Below are positions 24,864-32,933 of a DNA stretch of 40,140 bases, piece after piece. The notes under the pieces are model-generated. The model saw only the letters and a list, made by a program, of their open reading frames with translations. It was not told the origin of the DNA and ran no database searches. How positions within the stretch are numbered: position 1 is the stretch's first letter; every line of letters begins with the position of its first letter. This DNA is from Gemmatimonadaceae bacterium (GTDB taxonomy: Bacteria; Gemmatimonadota; Gemmatimonadetes; Gemmatimonadales; Gemmatimonadaceae), in the NCBI GenBank assembly GCA_024710705.1, contig JANJUF010000095.1:1-40140 (forward strand). The letters are read 5' to 3'. The position numbers were made by a program, and so were the translations under genes.

Positions 24864-25493
24864 CTAGTTGTTCGGCAAGAGCTCGTCCGCCTTCTTTACC
24901 GAGTCCACCTGTTCCACCACGCCCTCGATCAACCCCGTGGCGATGTCGTAGACCCAGCCGTGGAGCATCGGGCGGCGGCCGCGCGACCAGGCGTCGCGGA
25001 TGACTGGCGTGCGCGACAGGATGCCCACCTGCTGCAGCACGTTCAGGCGCGAGAGCTTGGCGAGCCGCTCCTTCGGGTCGGCGATGGCCTCGAGCTCGTC
25101 CTGGTGCCAACGGATGGTGTTGCGGATGTCGCTCAGCCAGTGGTCCACGAGGCCGTTCGACGCCGGGCCCATGGCCGCCTTCAGCGCGCCGCAGTTCGAG
25201 TGGCCGCAGACGATCACGTGCGGCACGTCGAGCACGTTCACCGCGTACGTCAGCACCGAGAGCATGTTCACGTCCGTGCTCCAACACTGGTTCCCGATGT
25301 TGCGGTGCACGAACATCTCGCCGGGCAGCGCGCCGGTCATCCGGTCCGTCGGCACGCGGCTGTCGGAACAGCCTATGAACAGGAAGTGTGGCTCCTGGCT
25401 GGCCTCGGTGCGCTTGAAGAAGTCGGGATCGAGACTGAGCATCTCGGCGGCCCACTTGCGGTTGTGCTCAAACAGCTTCTTGAAGGTCTCCAC
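24864..25493 (-). CDS. can: Beta-carbonic anhydrase
   Basis: It interconverts CO2 and bicarbonate. The 209-residue protein has all four zinc-site residues of beta-class enzymes: Cys42 and Asp44 (GCSDSRVP), His98 and Cys101 (GHSNCGA); Arg46 forms the usual dyad with Asp44. There is no signal peptide, so it acts in the cytoplasm. It starts 20 bases after sulP on the same strand, suggesting that it hydrates CO2 or handles bicarbonate imported by that transporter. Confidence 0.96.
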   Translation of the reverse strand: METFKKLFEHNRKWAAEMLSLDPDFFKRTEASQEPHFLFIGCSDSRVPTDRMTGALPGEMFVHRNIGNQCWSTDVNMLSVLTYAVNVLDVPHVIVCGHSNCGALKAAMGPASNGLVDHWLSDIRNTIRWHQDELEAIADPKERLAKLSRLNVLQQVGILSRTPVIRDAWSRGRRPMLHGWVYDIATGLIEGVVEQVDSVKKADELLPNN

Positions 25494-25513
25494 GGTTGGG
25501 TCCTCGGCGGGGT

Positions 25514-27049
25514 TCAGGTCGTGGTCGGCGTCGAGGTCGGGATGCCGACCAAGCGGTAATCGATGTCCCGGAGACGGGCGGTCTCCCGGAAGTTGAGTAT
25601 CACCTCGAGTACGTCGGGGTCGAGCCGCCGCGTATTGCGCGCGTCAATCTCGAGTCGGCTGCCGGCGGGCATCGCCTCAAGCTCGGTGAGCAGGGCAGCC
25701 TTGTGGAGGAAGTTCACGTTGTCGTGCAGCTGAAGGCGCCGCAGGACCGCACCCTGGCCGCTGACTTCGGTGTACGGCGGGCTCTTCACGTGGTCCCGCA
25801 GGATCACCACGATGCCGACCGCCAAGCCGATGAGGATCCCGCGCAGCATGTCGGTGAAGAGGATCGCTGCGATCGTCACGAAGTAGGGAACGGCGTAGGC
25901 ACGCCCCTTCCGCGCCGCCTGCGAAAGGGCGCGTGGGTTGGCAAGTCGGTAGCCGACGTGGATCAGCACCGCCGCCACCGCGGCAAGGGGAATCGCGTTG
26001 AGCAACGGCGCGAAGGCGGCCGCCGCCACCAGCAAGAGCGCGCCATGCATTATGGCGGACCACCGCGTCCGCGCCCGCGCCTCGATGTTCGTCGCCGAGC
26101 GCACGACCAGTCCGGTGATGGGCAAGCCGCCGATCAGGCCCGACACGATGTTGCCCGTCCCCTGCGCGAGCAGTTCGCGGTCGGTGGAAGCCTCGCGATG
26201 GTACTCGTCGAGGTCGTCGGTGGCCTGTAGGGCCAGGAGCGACTCCAACGATGCCACCAACGCGATGATCGCGGCCACGCGCCACACAGCCGGCTGCACG
26301 AAGGCAGCGAAATCCGGCAACGTGAACTGCGAGAAGAAGGCGCCGAGCGACTCGGGGACGGGCAGGTTCACGAGGTGCGACTCGGCGATGACGAGCGTGG
26401 GGGCCACCACCGCGAACAGCGCGTTGAGCACCACGCCGAGCACCACGACGACCAAGGAGGCTGGCACGCCCTTGAGCGCGCGCAGCGGGCCGCGCCCCCA
26501 GGTGAACAGTAGGAACAGCGAGATGACGGCCACCACCAGCGCACCGAGTTCCACGTGCGCCACGGCATCGGCGAGCGCCGAGAACGTCGTCTCGTCGTTC
26601 GGCTGCCGGAAGGCGTCATCGCCCATGGCGTCGGCATCATGGCCGAGCGCGTGTGGAATCTGCTTGAGGATCAGCAGGAGGCCGATCGCCGCCAGCATCC
26701 CCTTGATCACGGCCGAGGGGAAGTAGTAGCCGACCACACCCGCCCGCAACAGGCCGAGCGCGACCTGGATCACCCCGGCCAGCACCACGGCGGCAAGAAA
26801 GGTCTCGAACGAACCGAGTTCCGTCAGCGCAGCCAGCACGATGACGGCCAGGCCTGCCGCCGGCCCGCTCACCATCAGCTGGGAGTCGGAGAGCAACCCG
26901 ACGACGATCCCGCCGACAATGCCGGCGATGATGCCGGACATCAAAGGTGCGCCCGACGTGAGGGCGATCCCCAGGCAGAGCGGGACCGCAATGAAGAACA
27001 CGACGAGCGCGGCTGGCGCGTCGTGGCGCCAGGAGGGCGAACCAATCAT
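25514..27049 (-). CDS. SulP-family anion transporter with C-terminal STAS-like domain
   Basis: SulP proteins carry sulfate, bicarbonate or other anions. The 511-residue protein begins DAPAALVVFFIAVPLCLGIALTSG, the typical SulP start, and shows about ten or more membrane segments up to residue 420, then a divergent STAS-like domain (LQLHDNVNFLHKAALLTELEAM). ATG 27049 is chosen since earlier in-frame codons add about 50 low-complexity non-membrane residues. Adjacency to a carbonic anhydrase points to bicarbonate; fusions of SulP and beta-carbonic anhydrase are known. No clear ribosome binding site precedes the ATG. Confidence 0.9.
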   Translation of the reverse strand: MIGSPSWRHDAPAALVVFFIAVPLCLGIALTSGAPLMSGIIAGIVGGIVVGLLSDSQLMVSGPAAGLAVIVLAALTELGSFETFLAAVVLAGVIQVALGLLRAGVVGYYFPSAVIKGMLAAIGLLLILKQIPHALGHDADAMGDDAFRQPNDETTFSALADAVAHVELGALVVAVISLFLLFTWGRGPLRALKGVPASLVVVVLGVVLNALFAVVAPTLVIAESHLVNLPVPESLGAFFSQFTLPDFAAFVQPAVWRVAAIIALVASLESLLALQATDDLDEYHREASTDRELLAQGTGNIVSGLIGGLPITGLVVRSATNIEARARTRWSAIMHGALLLVAAAAFAPLLNAIPLAAVAAVLIHVGYRLANPRALSQAARKGRAYAVPYFVTIAAILFTDMLRGILIGLAVGIVVILRDHVKSPPYTEVSGQGAVLRRLQLHDNVNFLHKAALLTELEAMPAGSRLEIDARNTRRLDPDVLEVILNFRETARLRDIDYRLVGIPTSTPTTT

Positions 27050-27109
27050 CTGATGGGGGACTTGCTGGGTGGGACCGGCCGTCGCGCGACCGGGGGATAC
27101 GCATCCATT

Positions 27110-27126
27110 CGTGTACGACGTATACG
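27110..27126. promoter_or_regulatory. Palindrome upstream of sulP-can, possible operator
   Basis: CGTGTACG and CGTATACG flank a single A and form an 8-1-8 inverted repeat with one mismatch, about 60 bases upstream of the sulP start. A regulator site is inferred from symmetry only. Confidence 0.35.
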
Positions 27127-27128
27127 CG

Positions 27129-27155
27129 CCACGCGGGACGAGTGTTCCCCCGTGG
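27129..27155 (-). terminator. Hairpin after the walJ-like gene
   Basis: Bases 27129-27138 pair with 27146-27155 (nine of ten) around a seven-base loop, seven bases past the stop of the walJ-like gene. There is no T-run on the minus strand, so it is a weak terminator at best. Confidence 0.4.
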
Positions 27156-27161
27156 GATGTG

Positions 27162-27974
27162 CTACATCGCCAGGCGGAGCTGCCCCGAGGCCGTGGCGGC
27201 ATCCAGCGTGAAGAGGGCGGCCGGCGTGCGTCCTGGTGCCGCGGTGGCAGCCGTGCGGGACCCGGCCCGGTGGAGCGCCCGCGAGACCGCTTCGGCTGCG
27301 AGTGCCGGAGTGTTGTTGGTCTCGCTCAGATGCAGCAACGCCACCGCGCGCAGCCCAGGGTGGGAGAGTCCGGCCACCAATGCTCCGGCCTGCTGATTGC
27401 TCAGGTGCCCACGGCCGTTCCGGATCCGTTCCTGAAGCATGGGGGGATAGGGCCCGTTGCGGAGCATGTCCGGATCGTGGTTGGCCTCGATGCACAGCGC
27501 ATCGCATCGGGCGAAGAGTGGGGGGAGGGCGTCCGGCACGGCGCCCAAGTCGTGCGCAATGCCGAGGCGGGCGCCACTCGCCGTGGCCGTGACCGCGTAG
27601 GCGAACGGGGCCCTCGCGTCGTGGGGGATGGCGACGGCCTCCAGCGTGAACGCGCCCGCGGCGTCCACCGCCTGGCCGGCCACCAGTGGGCGTCGCCACC
27701 GCGCTTCGACCTCGGGCAGCGCGGCCAGCGTGCCCGCGCTGGCATACACGGGCCAGCGCCATTTGTGCTGGGCGCGTTCGGCGCCCTGCGCGTGGTCCTG
27801 ATGCTCGTGGGTGATGACCAGTCCCTCGATCTGCTCCGGCACGAGCCCAACCCTCTTGAGCCGGGACACCAGCGCACGAGGGCCGAACCCGCAGTCCACG
27901 AGCAGCGCACGCCCGGCGGCCATGACCACGAGCGCGTTGCCTCGGCTCCCGCTCCCGAGGGACCAGACCCTCAC
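27162..27974 (-). CDS. WalJ/YycJ-type metallo-beta-lactamase-fold hydrolase
   Basis: The 270-residue protein starts VWSLGSGSRGNALVV and has LLVDCGFG, the metal motif THEHQDHAQG, and IPHDARAPFAY and CIEANHDPDML further on, the pattern of the WalJ (YycJ) group. Those proteins were linked to cell wall and DNA-repair phenotypes in Firmicutes and are probably nucleases or phosphodiesterases; the substrate here is not known. The GTG at 27974 overlaps the stop of the GlmU-like gene by four bases. It is last of five minus-strand genes. Confidence 0.87.
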   Translation of the reverse strand: MRVWSLGSGSRGNALVVMAAGRALLVDCGFGPRALVSRLKRVGLVPEQIEGLVITHEHQDHAQGAERAQHKWRWPVYASAGTLAALPEVEARWRRPLVAGQAVDAAGAFTLEAVAIPHDARAPFAYAVTATASGARLGIAHDLGAVPDALPPLFARCDALCIEANHDPDMLRNGPYPPMLQERIRNGRGHLSNQQAGALVAGLSHPGLRAVALLHLSETNNTPALAAEAVSRALHRAGSRTAATAAPGRTPAALFTLDAATASGQLRLAM

Positions 27975-29164
27975 GCGTCCTCGCGCATCGCGAAGAGGCG
28001 GGTCCAGTGCGCCTGGGACCCGGGTGGGGGCAGGACGCCCCGTCGTCCCATGACGCGCGCCGCGACGGTGAGGAAGCGATCGAGCGCGAAGGTGTCCCAG
28101 GGCTCGCCGTCGCCCCAGGCAAAGGGCGGGACGACCTTCGGCGGCATCCGCGTGCCGAAGACGTTGGCGGCCGCACCGATCACACTGCCTGTCGGGATTC
28201 GAGTCCCGATGCCGGTCTTGGCGTGATCGCCGATCAGCGCGCCAAGGAACTGCAGCCCGGTGGAACGCATGCCGTCGCGCGAGTGCATGGTGACGACGCC
28301 GTACGAGTTCTTGAGGTTGCTGGTGATGGTCCCGGCGCCGAGGTTGGCCCAGCGGCCGATCACGCTGTGCCCCACGAAGCCGTCGTGGCCCTTGTTGGCG
28401 TGTCCGATCATGATGGTGACGCTCATCTCGCCGGCGACCTTCACCTGTGGCCCGATGCTGCAGCAGGCCACGCGGCCGCCCATCACCGTGCTCCCTTCGC
28501 CGATCACGCAGGGGCCCACGAGGCGGGTGAAGGACTGCACGTGGGCGCCGGCGCGCACGAGCACGGGGCCGGCAGTGGTGTCGGCGACGACGTATGGCTC
28601 GATGCGCGCCCCGCGCTCCGCGTGCGCGCCGTGTTCGCCGAGCACCGTCATGCCCTGTGGCTCGGCGGAAACCGGGAGCAGCGCCTGTACGTCGGCCAGC
28701 AGCATCGTCGGGAGCAGGCCGACGAGGTCCCAGGCGTGCTCGAGCCACCACCCGTCGAGCGTCGCCTCCGGACCGTGCACCAGCGACTCCAGCGACAACG
28801 TGCCGTCGCCGAGGGCCGAGAGCGGGAGCGCTTCTCCGAGCCGGACGGCGGCGACCCGTCCATTGCAGCGCAACACGCGCGCTCCCGCTGTGGGCGAGGA
28901 CGCGGCGAGCGAGGGCGCGCAGCGGGCGTTCACCACCCAGTCGCCGGCGGCGAGCTGCCCACGCGCGGCGGGGGGCGCGTCGAACTCCTCGAAATCGGCG
29001 AGGTGCGGCGCGCCCACGAAGGCGGTAGCCGCGCAGTCGAGGGTTCGTGCCCACCGCTCCCGGATGAGCGCGGCGCCGGCGCGCAGTTCGCCTGCAGGGC
29101 GGGTGAGCGCAAAGGGGCGGAAGCCGCGCGCGGCGGCATCGTCGTAGAGGACCAAGCCGCTCAT
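27971..29164 (-). CDS. GlmU-like sugar nucleotidyltransferase/acetyltransferase (alternative bacterial type)
   Basis: The 397-residue protein has an N-terminal nucleotidyltransferase-like region that starts VLYDDAAARGFRPFALTRPAGELRAG, without the usual GGxGTR loop, and a C-terminal left-handed beta helix of hexapeptide repeats (about 185-345) including IGHANKGHDGFVGHSVIGRW and NLGAGTITSNLKNSYG. This is the layout of the divergent GlmU group known from Bacteroidetes, proposed to make UDP-GlcNAc from glucosamine-1-phosphate. The ATG overlaps manC by four bases. Confidence 0.85.
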   Translation of the reverse strand: MSGLVLYDDAAARGFRPFALTRPAGELRAGAALIRERWARTLDCAATAFVGAPHLADFEEFDAPPAARGQLAAGDWVVNARCAPSLAASSPTAGARVLRCNGRVAAVRLGEALPLSALGDGTLSLESLVHGPEATLDGWWLEHAWDLVGLLPTMLLADVQALLPVSAEPQGMTVLGEHGAHAERGARIEPYVVADTTAGPVLVRAGAHVQSFTRLVGPCVIGEGSTVMGGRVACCSIGPQVKVAGEMSVTIMIGHANKGHDGFVGHSVIGRWANLGAGTITSNLKNSYGVVTMHSRDGMRSTGLQFLGALIGDHAKTGIGTRIPTGSVIGAAANVFGTRMPPKVVPPFAWGDGEPWDTFALDRFLTVAARVMGRRGVLPPPGSQAHWTRLFAMREDA

Positions 29165-30204
29165 CGGAGTTCCACGACCTCGCGCGGCAGTTGGTCGAGC
29201 ATCGTCTTGAGCGTGTCGGCCTGTGCCACGGTCGTGACGAGGGTGAGGCCGTCGCGCACGACGACCACGAGGTCGCGCACGCCGTAGAGGACGACGCGCC
29301 CGGCGGCGGCATGTACCACGTTGTCGTGCGCCTGGACGAGGTGCACCGCGCCGTGCGTGGCGTTGCCCTGGGCGTCGCGTTGGCGCACGCGACGCAGCGC
29401 ACCCCAGGTGCCGACGTCATCCCAGCCGAAGGTGCCGCGCACGACGAGCACGCGCGCGCTCCGCTCGAGCACGCCGACATCCACGCTCACGCCGTCATGT
29501 ACGGCGGCGAAGAACGCGTCGCGCCCGAGCGGGGCGGCCGCCAGCGCGGCTGCCAGCTCCGGCGTGTGGGCCCGGACCTCGGCGAGGAAATCGGCGGCGC
29601 GCCAGGCGAAGATGCCGGAATTCCACAGGCAGCCGGCGGCGACGAGACGCTCGGCGCGGGCCCGATCGGGCTTCTCGAGGAATCGGGCGACGCGCGACGC
29701 GTCGCCGTCGAGGACGTCGCCAGGCTCGATGTAACCGAGTCCGGGATTGGGCTCCGTGGGCACGATGCCCACGGTGGCGAGGCCGCCGTGGGCCTGCGCC
29801 GCGCGCACCGCCGCCGCGAGGGCGGTGCGAAAGCTGTCGGCATCCCCGATGGCGGCGTCGGCGTGCACCGAGAGCAGGGCGGCGTCGGGACCGCCGAGGC
29901 GCTGGACTTCGAGTGATGCCCAGGCGAGGGCGGCGGCCGTGCCGGCGGGACGCGGCTCCTCGAGGACCTGCTCAGGGCCCAACCACGGCAGCGTGCGACG
30001 GATGGCCGGTGCGAGCGCGGCGCTGGTGAGGATCAACACGCGTTCGCGCGGGACCAGGGGCTGCAGCCGCTGGACGGTGTCCTCGAGCATGCTCTGCGGC
30101 GACACCAACGGCAGCAGCTGCTTGGGCTGCTCGGGCGTGCTGAGCGGCCAGAATCGGGACCCCACGCCACCGGCCAGCACGACGCCATAGAGGGGAGCAC
30201 TCAC
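29161..30204 (-). CDS. manC: Mannose-1-phosphate guanylyltransferase
   Basis: It makes GDP-mannose from mannose-1-phosphate and GTP for glycans. The 347-residue protein has the pyrophosphorylase motif GGVGSRFWP (12-20), PKQLLPL, GTAAALAWA, VHADAAI (where HAD sits in the usual metal/nucleotide position), GYIEPGD, FLEKPD, WNSGIFAW and GWDDVGTWGAL. It lacks the C-terminal isomerase domain of bifunctional enzymes. It overlaps the receiver-protein gene and the GlmU-like gene by four bases each, so nucleotide-sugar synthesis is coupled in this operon. Confidence 0.93.
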   Translation of the reverse strand: MSAPLYGVVLAGGVGSRFWPLSTPEQPKQLLPLVSPQSMLEDTVQRLQPLVPRERVLILTSAALAPAIRRTLPWLGPEQVLEEPRPAGTAAALAWASLEVQRLGGPDAALLSVHADAAIGDADSFRTALAAAVRAAQAHGGLATVGIVPTEPNPGLGYIEPGDVLDGDASRVARFLEKPDRARAERLVAAGCLWNSGIFAWRAADFLAEVRAHTPELAAALAAAPLGRDAFFAAVHDGVSVDVGVLERSARVLVVRGTFGWDDVGTWGALRRVRQRDAQGNATHGAVHLVQAHDNVVHAAAGRVVLYGVRDLVVVVRDGLTLVTTVAQADTLKTMLDQLPREVVELR

Positions 30205-30596
30205 CGGGAGTGCTCCACCAATTCGGTCACGCGCGCCAACAGGCGCTTGGGGCTGAAGGGTTTGGTCATGAACTCGTCGGCGCCGCGTCGGCGCGCGTCC
30301 GTCTCCTGGTGGTCCTGCCCGGCGGCGGTGAGGATGAGGCAGGGCAGGTGTTGCCAGCGGGCGTCGCCGCGCACGCGGTCGAGCACCTCCAGTCCCGTCA
30401 CGCGCGGCATCATCAGGTCAAGGATGAGCAATCCCACCGCGGGTTCGGTCTCGAGCGCCTCGAGGGCCTCGGCGCCGTCGTACACGAGGTCCACGGCGAA
30501 GGGCCCCTGTTCGAGCTTGGTCTTGATGATCCGCCCGATGTGCGGCTCGTCGTCGGCGACGAGGATGCGGGTGCGGGGCGGGGCAGCGGCGGCCAC
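30201..30596 (-). CDS. Single-domain response regulator (receiver only)
   Basis: The 131-residue product is a complete CheY-like receiver: RILVADDEPHIG (acidic pair), LLILDLMMPRVTGLEVL with the phosphoacceptor Asp, LILTAA and MTKPFSPKRLL with the conserved Lys. There is no output domain, so it probably works through protein contacts. GTG 30596 is chosen, ten bases after the Roadblock gene; the longer frame upstream is a shadow of that gene. No histidine kinase gene is in the window. Confidence 0.9.
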   Translation of the reverse strand: MAAAAPPRTRILVADDEPHIGRIIKTKLEQGPFAVDLVYDGAEALEALETEPAVGLLILDLMMPRVTGLEVLDRVRGDARWQHLPCLILTAAGQDHQETDARRRGADEFMTKPFSPKRLLARVTELVEHSR

Positions 30597-30606
30597 GGGC
30601 CCTGCC

Positions 30607-30960
30607 TCAGACCAACGACGCGAGACCCGCGCGGTGGCGCCGGATGTCGTAGAGGAGGGCGCCGAGATTCGCATCGGGCCGCACGAGCACCAGGAGCACC
30701 ACGTCGGCTGACATGCTGGCGAGCACGACCGTCGCCTCGGCGTGTTCCAGCACGGCCGACTGGAGCGGACCCGCCGCGGCGGCCGTTCCCAGCTCGTCGG
30801 CGAACTGGAGGATCGAGGGCACGTGGGCGGCGATCTGCTCGCTGTCCACGCCCTCGTTGGCATCGGTGTCGATGAGGAGTCCGTCGCGGCCGAGCACGGC
30901 GGCCGCCTGCACGCCGTCAAAGCGGCGGAGGGTCGCAACGAGGTCGCGGATGGTCGCCAC
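30607..30960 (-). CDS. Roadblock/LC7 domain protein
   Basis: The 117-residue product has the alpha/beta Roadblock pattern, with IRDLVATLRRFDGVQAAAVLGRDGLLIDT at the start and ATVVLASMSADVVLLVLV near the end. Such proteins (MglB type) regulate small Ras-like GTPases in polarity and motility; no GTPase gene is visible here. GTG 30960 follows GGAG at six bases and is preferred over the ATG at 31014, which adds 18 unconserved residues. It is first in the five-gene minus-strand operon. Confidence 0.85.
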   Translation of the reverse strand: MATIRDLVATLRRFDGVQAAAVLGRDGLLIDTDANEGVDSEQIAAHVPSILQFADELGTAAAAGPLQSAVLEHAEATVVLASMSADVVLLVLVRPDANLGALLYDIRRHRAGLASLV

Positions 30961-31025
30961 GGCTGCTCCGGTAGAGGGGACGCCGAAGTGTACGTCCGGT
31001 GGCATCCAAGTCAAGCGTATGTCGC

Positions 31026-31054
31026 TTGATACGCAGCCGTCGCGTCGGTTAGCT
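31026..31054 (+). promoter_or_regulatory. Promoter of the lipoprotein-serS-pcrA operon
   Basis: TTGATA (31026-31031) and TTAGCT (31049-31054) are exactly 17 bases apart. The GTG start codon is seven bases after the -10 box, so transcription would begin at or next to the start codon. Confidence 0.6.
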
Positions 31055-31061
31055 TGCAGGC

Positions 31062-31655
31062 GTGAACCAACCCCTTCGCTCAGCCCTTCGCGGCCCCCGC
31101 GCCGTCCTCGCTGCGGTCCTGCTCGCGACCGGGGCAGTGGCCTGCGGCCCCGACCCGTTCCGGCCGGTGGCCCGGTTCGTGAATCTCGACACCTCGGTGC
31201 AGGCCTGGGCGCTGACGGGCGCGCCGCTGAATTATCCGACGGTGCTCGTCGTGTACCAGAACATTGTCCTGCGGCCCGACCCGTCGGGCTCGTTCGACCT
31301 GGGCTTCGACATCGATGGCGATGGTCGGCTGCAAGTCATCCCGGTTGCCAAGGTCATGGCGCCGCTGTCGAGCGCGCGGGCCGTGGGCTTCGCGCTCCCG
31401 ACCGCCGGCTACGACGCAATCACCGAAGCACCGCGCGACGGCTGGGTCTTCGACGAGACGCAGACCTTCGATGTCGGCGACGTGTTCGTCGTGCGCATCT
31501 CCACGCAATCCTGCGCCTTCGACATCAGCCAGGAGATCTACGCCAAGTTTCGCGTGGACTCGATCTTCCCCGCCGAGCGCCGCCTGCGCCTCAGCGGACG
31601 GATCAACCGCAATTGTGGCTTCCGGTCGTTCGCCGACAGCATTCCGAAGTTCTGA
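31062..31655 (+). CDS. Putative lipoprotein of unknown function
   Basis: The 197-residue product has an Arg-containing n-region, a hydrophobic core and a lipobox ending AVAC at Cys28. The mature part is beta-rich with no recognised domain; it has two further Cys (SCAFD and NCGFR) and an Asp-rich stretch (DLGFDIDGDGRLQV) that looks like a calcium loop. No ribosome binding site is visible before the GTG, in line with a leaderless mRNA. It stops three bases before serS, so it is co-transcribed with it. I do not recognise the family. Confidence 0.8.
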   Translation: MNQPLRSALRGPRAVLAAVLLATGAVACGPDPFRPVARFVNLDTSVQAWALTGAPLNYPTVLVVYQNIVLRPDPSGSFDLGFDIDGDGRLQVIPVAKVMAPLSSARAVGFALPTAGYDAITEAPRDGWVFDETQTFDVGDVFVVRISTQSCAFDISQEIYAKFRVDSIFPAERRLRLSGRINRNCGFRSFADSIPKF

Positions 31656-31658
31656 GCC

Positions 31659-32933
31659 GTGCTCGACCATCGCCTGATCCGTGACGACGTCGCGCTCCTG
31701 CGCGACGCCATGACGCGCCGCGAGAAGCTCGACGTGTACGGCCCGCTGATCGACGAGGCCGTGTCGCTCGACCGGGAGCGCCGGCAGTCCATCACGCGGG
31801 TCGAGGAACGCAAGGCCGAGCGCAATCGCGTCACGCAAGAAGTCGGGAAGCGCAAGAAGGCCGGGGAGGACGCCACCGAGCTCCAGGCGCAGGCCCGCGC
31901 CATCGGCGACGAGATCGCGAACCTCGAAGCGCAGCTCACCGTGACGCAGGAGCGGCTCGACGAACTCTTGCTCGGGATCCCGAACCTCCCGTTGGCCGAC
32001 GTGCCGGCCGGGGACGAGTCGCACAACGTGGTGCTGCGCACCTGGGGCACGCCGCGGGCCGCCGAGAGCGTGGCCCCGCACTGGGACGTCGGAGAACGTC
32101 TCGGGCTGTTCGACCTGCCGCGAGGCGCCAAGGTCTCGGGATCGGGCTTCATCGTGTATCGCGGCGCCGGGGCGCGGCTCGTCCGCAACCTGATGACGCT
32201 CATGCTCGACCTGCACACCACCGAGTTCGGCTACGAGGAGCTGTGGGTGCCGGTGGTGGTGAATCGCGCCACGATGACGGGCACGGGCCAGCTGCCGAAG
32301 TTCGCCGAGGACATGTACGCGCTGGAGGAAGAGGGCCTCTTCCTGATTCCGACCGCCGAGGTGCCGATCACCAACCTCTACCGCGACGAGATCCTCGGCG
32401 CCGACGAGCTGCCGAAGGCGATGTGCGCCTACAGCCCGTGCTTCCGCCGCGAGGCTGGCTCGGCCGGGAAGGACACCCGCGGCCTGCTGCGCGTGCACGA
32501 GTTCGACAAGGTTGAGCTCGTGCGCTACTGTGCGCCGGAGGACGGTGAGGCGCAGCTCGAACTGCTCCTCTCGCACGCCGAGGCGGTCTTGCAGCGGCTG
32601 GGCCTGCCGTACCGCGTGGTGCTGCTTGCCGCCGGCGATACGGGCTTCGCCAGCGCCAAGACCTACGACCTCGAAGTGTTCGCGCCTGGCGTGGGGAAGT
32701 GGCTCGAGGTGTCGTCGTGCTCGCTGTTCACCGAGTTCCAGGGTCGCCGCGCGAACATCCGGTTCCGTCCGGCTCCCGGTGAGAAGCCGCGCTTCGTGCA
32801 TACGCTGAATGCGTCCGGCCTGGCCTTTCCGCGCATCATCGCCGCGATCCTCGAGCACTACCAGCAGCCGGACGGCAGCGTGTTGCTGCCCGAGGCGCTG
32901 CAGCGCATCCACGGCAAGGATCGCCTCGGGTGA
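31659..32933 (+). CDS. serS: Seryl-tRNA synthetase
   Basis: SerS charges tRNA-Ser, including the two encoded at the start of this window. The 424-residue protein has the N-terminal helical arm (about residues 28-105) that grips the long variable arm of tRNA-Ser, then class II motif 2 (CFRREAGSAGKDTRGLLRVHEF) and motif 3 (SSCSLFTEFQGRRANIRF). It is of the usual length. GTG 31659 follows the lipoprotein stop by three bases; its end overlaps pcrA by four. Confidence 0.96.
   Translation: MLDHRLIRDDVALLRDAMTRREKLDVYGPLIDEAVSLDRERRQSITRVEERKAERNRVTQEVGKRKKAGEDATELQAQARAIGDEIANLEAQLTVTQERLDELLLGIPNLPLADVPAGDESHNVVLRTWGTPRAAESVAPHWDVGERLGLFDLPRGAKVSGSGFIVYRGAGARLVRNLMTLMLDLHTTEFGYEELWVPVVVNRATMTGTGQLPKFAEDMYALEEEGLFLIPTAEVPITNLYRDEILGADELPKAMCAYSPCFRREAGSAGKDTRGLLRVHEFDKVELVRYCAPEDGEAQLELLLSHAEAVLQRLGLPYRVVLLAAGDTGFASAKTYDLEVFAPGVGKWLEVSSCSLFTEFQGRRANIRFRPAPGEKPRFVHTLNASGLAFPRIIAAILEHYQQPDGSVLLPEALQRIHGKDRLG

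Noticed and set aside
31080..32912. A 610-codon minus-strand frame opposite the lipoprotein gene and serS
   Set aside because: It spans two clear plus-strand genes and their junction, which indicates a compositional shadow.
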